From JBKHJZ01 sp046537875 (GTDB taxonomy: Bacteria; Actinomycetota; Acidimicrobiia; Acidimicrobiales; VFJN01), in assembly GCA_046537875.1 (NCBI GenBank), contig JBKHJZ010000082.1, positions 1-13,613 on the forward strand: a stretch of DNA of 13,613 nucleotides. The letters are read 5' to 3'. How positions within the stretch are numbered: the stretch's first letter is position 1; every line of letters starts with the position of its first letter. Shown piece after piece: positions 12,704-13,613 of this stretch. The notes under the pieces were generated by a model. The model was not told the origin of the DNA and ran no database searches. It saw only the letters and a list, made by a program, of their open reading frames with translations. The position numbers and the translations under genes are program-made.

Positions 12704-12913
12704 TCAGGAGTCGGCCTGGTCGGCGTCGCTGTCCGCCGGGCCGGTGTCCGCGGCGTCGTCGGCGTCGGCCGGGTCGTCGACCGGGTCGTCGGCCTGGTCG
12801 TCGGCCTGGTCGCCGGGGTCGGTGGCATCGTCGTCGGCTGCCTGGCTCGCTCGCGCCCGGCGCCAGTGGGTGGCGATGTCGTCGTCGGTGAGGCCGGTGA
12901 TCAGGTCAGCCAT
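12704..12913 (-). CDS. Small protein with a conserved-looking N-terminus and an acidic D/A repeat tail (69 aa)
   Basis: A 69-residue protein. The first 24 residues (MADLITGLTDDDIATHWRRA and a few more) look like a folded or amphipathic helical segment with a Trp and paired Arg. The remaining 45 are almost only Asp, Ala, Pro, Gln, Thr and Gly, built on a QADD repeat, and must be disordered and highly negative. The ATG at 12913 is supported by GGAGG seven bases upstream. It is the first gene of the leftward cluster, 20 bp before the oxygenase start, and its promoter would be in the long intergenic region shared with the rRNA operon. I do not recognise the family. It could be an adaptor or a substrate of the oxygenase, but nothing in the sequence proves this. 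Confidence 0.6.
   Translation of the reverse strand: MADLITGLTDDDIATHWRRARASQAADDDATDPGDQADDQADDPVDDPADADDAADTGPADSDADQADS
12772..12807. repeat. Three tandem 12-bp repeats in the acidic-tail gene
   Basis: The unit GGTCGTCGGCCT occurs at 12784-12795 and 12796-12807, with a diverged copy GGTCGTCGACCG at 12772-12783. On the minus strand each full unit encodes Q-A-D-D (the diverged copy P-V-D-D), in phase with the 69-residue gene, so copy number could change without breaking the frame. Confidence 0.8.
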
Positions 12914-13082
12914 CTGAGGCCCTCCGAGGGTGGTCGTCGCTGCTCGGCCAGAGGCGTACCCGGTCTCCCGGGCGCGATACCGACGCCGGCACCGTGCGGC
13001 GTGTGCTCCCCGCCTGCGGCCTCGGGCCGCCGCTGCCCCCGTCCGGGCGTCGGGGGAGGCGCAGGCGCGGCGATCGTGCAGA

Positions 13083-13112
13083 CATCGTGGGTCGCTCAGG
13101 ACCATCGTGGGT
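13083..13112. repeat. 10-bp direct repeat at 20-bp spacing
   Basis: CATCGTGGGT occurs at 13083-13092 and again at 13103-13112. The copies start 20 bp apart, close to two helical turns, so a protein could bind both on one DNA face. It may also be chance. Confidence 0.4.
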
Positions 13113-13200
13113 GCACGAGCGGACAGCTCGCACGACGGCGCTGGGGCGCGCCGACCGGGGAGCCCTGCCGGGCCCCTCGGTCGTGCCAGCAAGGCAGGCC

Positions 13201-13217
13201 CCGGTGCCAGGCACCGG
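13201..13217. repeat. 17-bp palindrome with a second copy of its right half 138 bp downstream
   Basis: CCGGTGCC-A-GGCACCGG is a perfect inverted repeat of 8-bp arms. Its right half with the following bases, GGCACCGGCTCG (13210-13221), recurs exactly at 13348-13359. Position between the oxygenase cluster and the rrn promoter makes an operator plausible, but no regulator can be named. Confidence 0.45.
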
Positions 13218-13479
13218 CTCGCTGGCGGCGCAGGGGATGTCTTCCCACGCTGCGGCGTTGCAACCACCCGGACGGGATGCGGGTCGTCGCCACGAGGATC
13301 GCGGCCCTGTCGATCCCGGGTCGTCCGGGCGGTGGGGAATACCCCGTGGCACCGGCTCGTTGAACCCGTTGTGGACGGGGACCGCCCGCCCGCCCCCGTG
13401 GCGAGCGGAGTCCCGACGTTCCCCGGGCATGCCTCCGGCTCCTATGACGTGTGTCACCCCGCTCGAGGGACCACCGAAG

Positions 13480-13508
13480 TTGACGTGGCCCCGGCGGCTG
13501 GATACCTT
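13480..13508 (+). promoter_or_regulatory. Probable rRNA operon promoter
   Basis: A -35 TTGACG (13480-13485), a 17-bp spacer and a -10 TACCTT (13503-13508, fitting TAnnnT) form the best vegetative sigma promoter in the window. Transcription would begin near 13514-13516. The boxA-like element about 90 bp downstream supports this being an rrn promoter. Confidence 0.75.
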
Positions 13509-13517
13509 GACGCTTCG

Positions 13518-13554
13518 CCCCGGGCGGCCTGCCGGAGTCGGCAGAGCCCCGGGG
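13518..13554 (+). other. Stem-loop in the rRNA leader
   Basis: CCCCGGG (13518-13524) can pair with CCCGGGG (13548-13554). Inside it CTGCCG (13529-13534) pairs with CGGCAG (13539-13544) around the loop GAGT. It lies just after the predicted transcription start. It may be a boxB-like or processing/antitermination structure of the rRNA leader; the role is inferred. Confidence 0.5.
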
Positions 13555-13600
13555 TGTGGAGCACGGATGCCTCGTGGTGTCGGGGTGTGTGCTTGTGGGT

Positions 13601-13613
13601 TGTTCTTTGAGAA
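13601..13613 (+). promoter_or_regulatory. boxA-like antitermination element of an rRNA leader
   Basis: TGTTCTTTGAGAA at the very end of the window closely matches the boxA region conserved in Gram-positive rRNA leaders (TGTTCTTTGAAAAC in Bacillus), which binds Nus factors to prevent premature termination. The 16S rRNA gene should start beyond the right edge. Confidence 0.8.

Larger units (their letters stand above)
12914..13479. other. Long intergenic region upstream of an rRNA operon
   Basis: About 570 bp with no convincing gene. Open frames exist on both strands but are Arg/Pro/Gly-rich, lack family motifs and have no placed ribosome binding sites, as expected in high-GC DNA. It separates the leftward oxygenase cluster from the rightward rrn promoter and must hold the promoter of the cluster. 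It contains a 17-bp palindrome (13201-13217), a 12-bp direct repeat (13210-13221 and 13348-13359) and a 10-bp direct repeat (13083-13092 and 13103-13112). I see no tRNA, CRISPR or insertion-sequence end in it. Confidence 0.6.

Noticed and set aside
13336..13385. A further promoter around TTGAAC (13360-13365)
   Set aside because: No acceptable -10 hexamer at 16-18 bp spacing.
12906..13457. A 183-codon minus-strand frame in the rrn upstream region
   Set aside because: Low-complexity Arg/Pro/Gly product with no motif; it overlaps the ribosome binding site of the real 69-residue gene.
13507..13535. A second promoter using TTGACG at 13507-13512
   Set aside because: The position 17 bp downstream (TGCCGG) does not resemble a -10 element.
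1..13613. CRISPR array, tRNA genes, insertion sequences or transposase remnants
   Set aside because: No regularly spaced repeats beyond the short ones listed, no cloverleaf with a TTCGAATC-type arm that I could recognise, and no transposase motifs or terminal inverted repeats with target duplications were seen by eye.

Overview
The window is very GC-rich, densely coded DNA with many GTG starts, 1-17 bp gene overlaps and terminator hairpins that lack T-tracts. Together with the protein types (a Suc_Fer-like ferredoxin, an actinobacterial membrane protein with a kinase-like insert, a cupin-4/JmjC oxygenase) this points to a high-GC actinobacterium, perhaps an Acidimicrobiia lineage. That placement is inference; no rRNA gene is inside the window to confirm it.

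Left part (1-2992). The last codons of a rightward gene, probably a zinc-dependent alcohol dehydrogenase, meet a leftward three-gene operon. In transcription order the operon is a short-chain dehydrogenase/reductase, an SRPBCC (polyketide cyclase-like) protein and a phytoene-desaturase-like FAD oxidoreductase. The three overlap at their starts and stops, so they are probably translationally coupled and serve one unidentified lipid or isoprenoid-type oxidation.

Centre (2993-9975). Divergent from that operon are two rightward ferritin-like proteins: a long 405-residue form of a family I cannot name, and a 231-residue form. The first has a striking imperfect inverted repeat in its upstream region. 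A third rightward gene encodes a large membrane protein with a C-terminal lysylphosphatidylglycerol-synthase-type flippase domain and a central degenerate kinase-like domain. Its 3' end overlaps, tail to tail, a leftward two-gene unit: a YfcE/MJ0936-type metallophosphoesterase followed, through an ATGA overlap, by a K+ channel with two RCK (TrkA) modules.

Right part (9976-12913). A rightward 99-residue acidic, disordered protein faces a leftward cluster of four genes. In transcription order these are a 69-residue protein with a D/A-repeat tail, a cupin-4/JmjC ribosomal-oxygenase-like enzyme, a Suc_Fer-like thioredoxin-fold ferredoxin overlapping it by 8 bp, and a 75-residue acidic protein.

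Right end (12914-13613). About 570 bp hold no convincing gene but contain a 17-bp palindrome and short direct repeats. They are followed by a strong promoter (TTGACG, 17 bp, TACCTT), a hairpin-forming leader and a boxA-like antitermination element at the last base. This is the start of an rRNA operon, with the 16S gene just outside. The oxygenase cluster is therefore transcribed divergently from an rrn operon.
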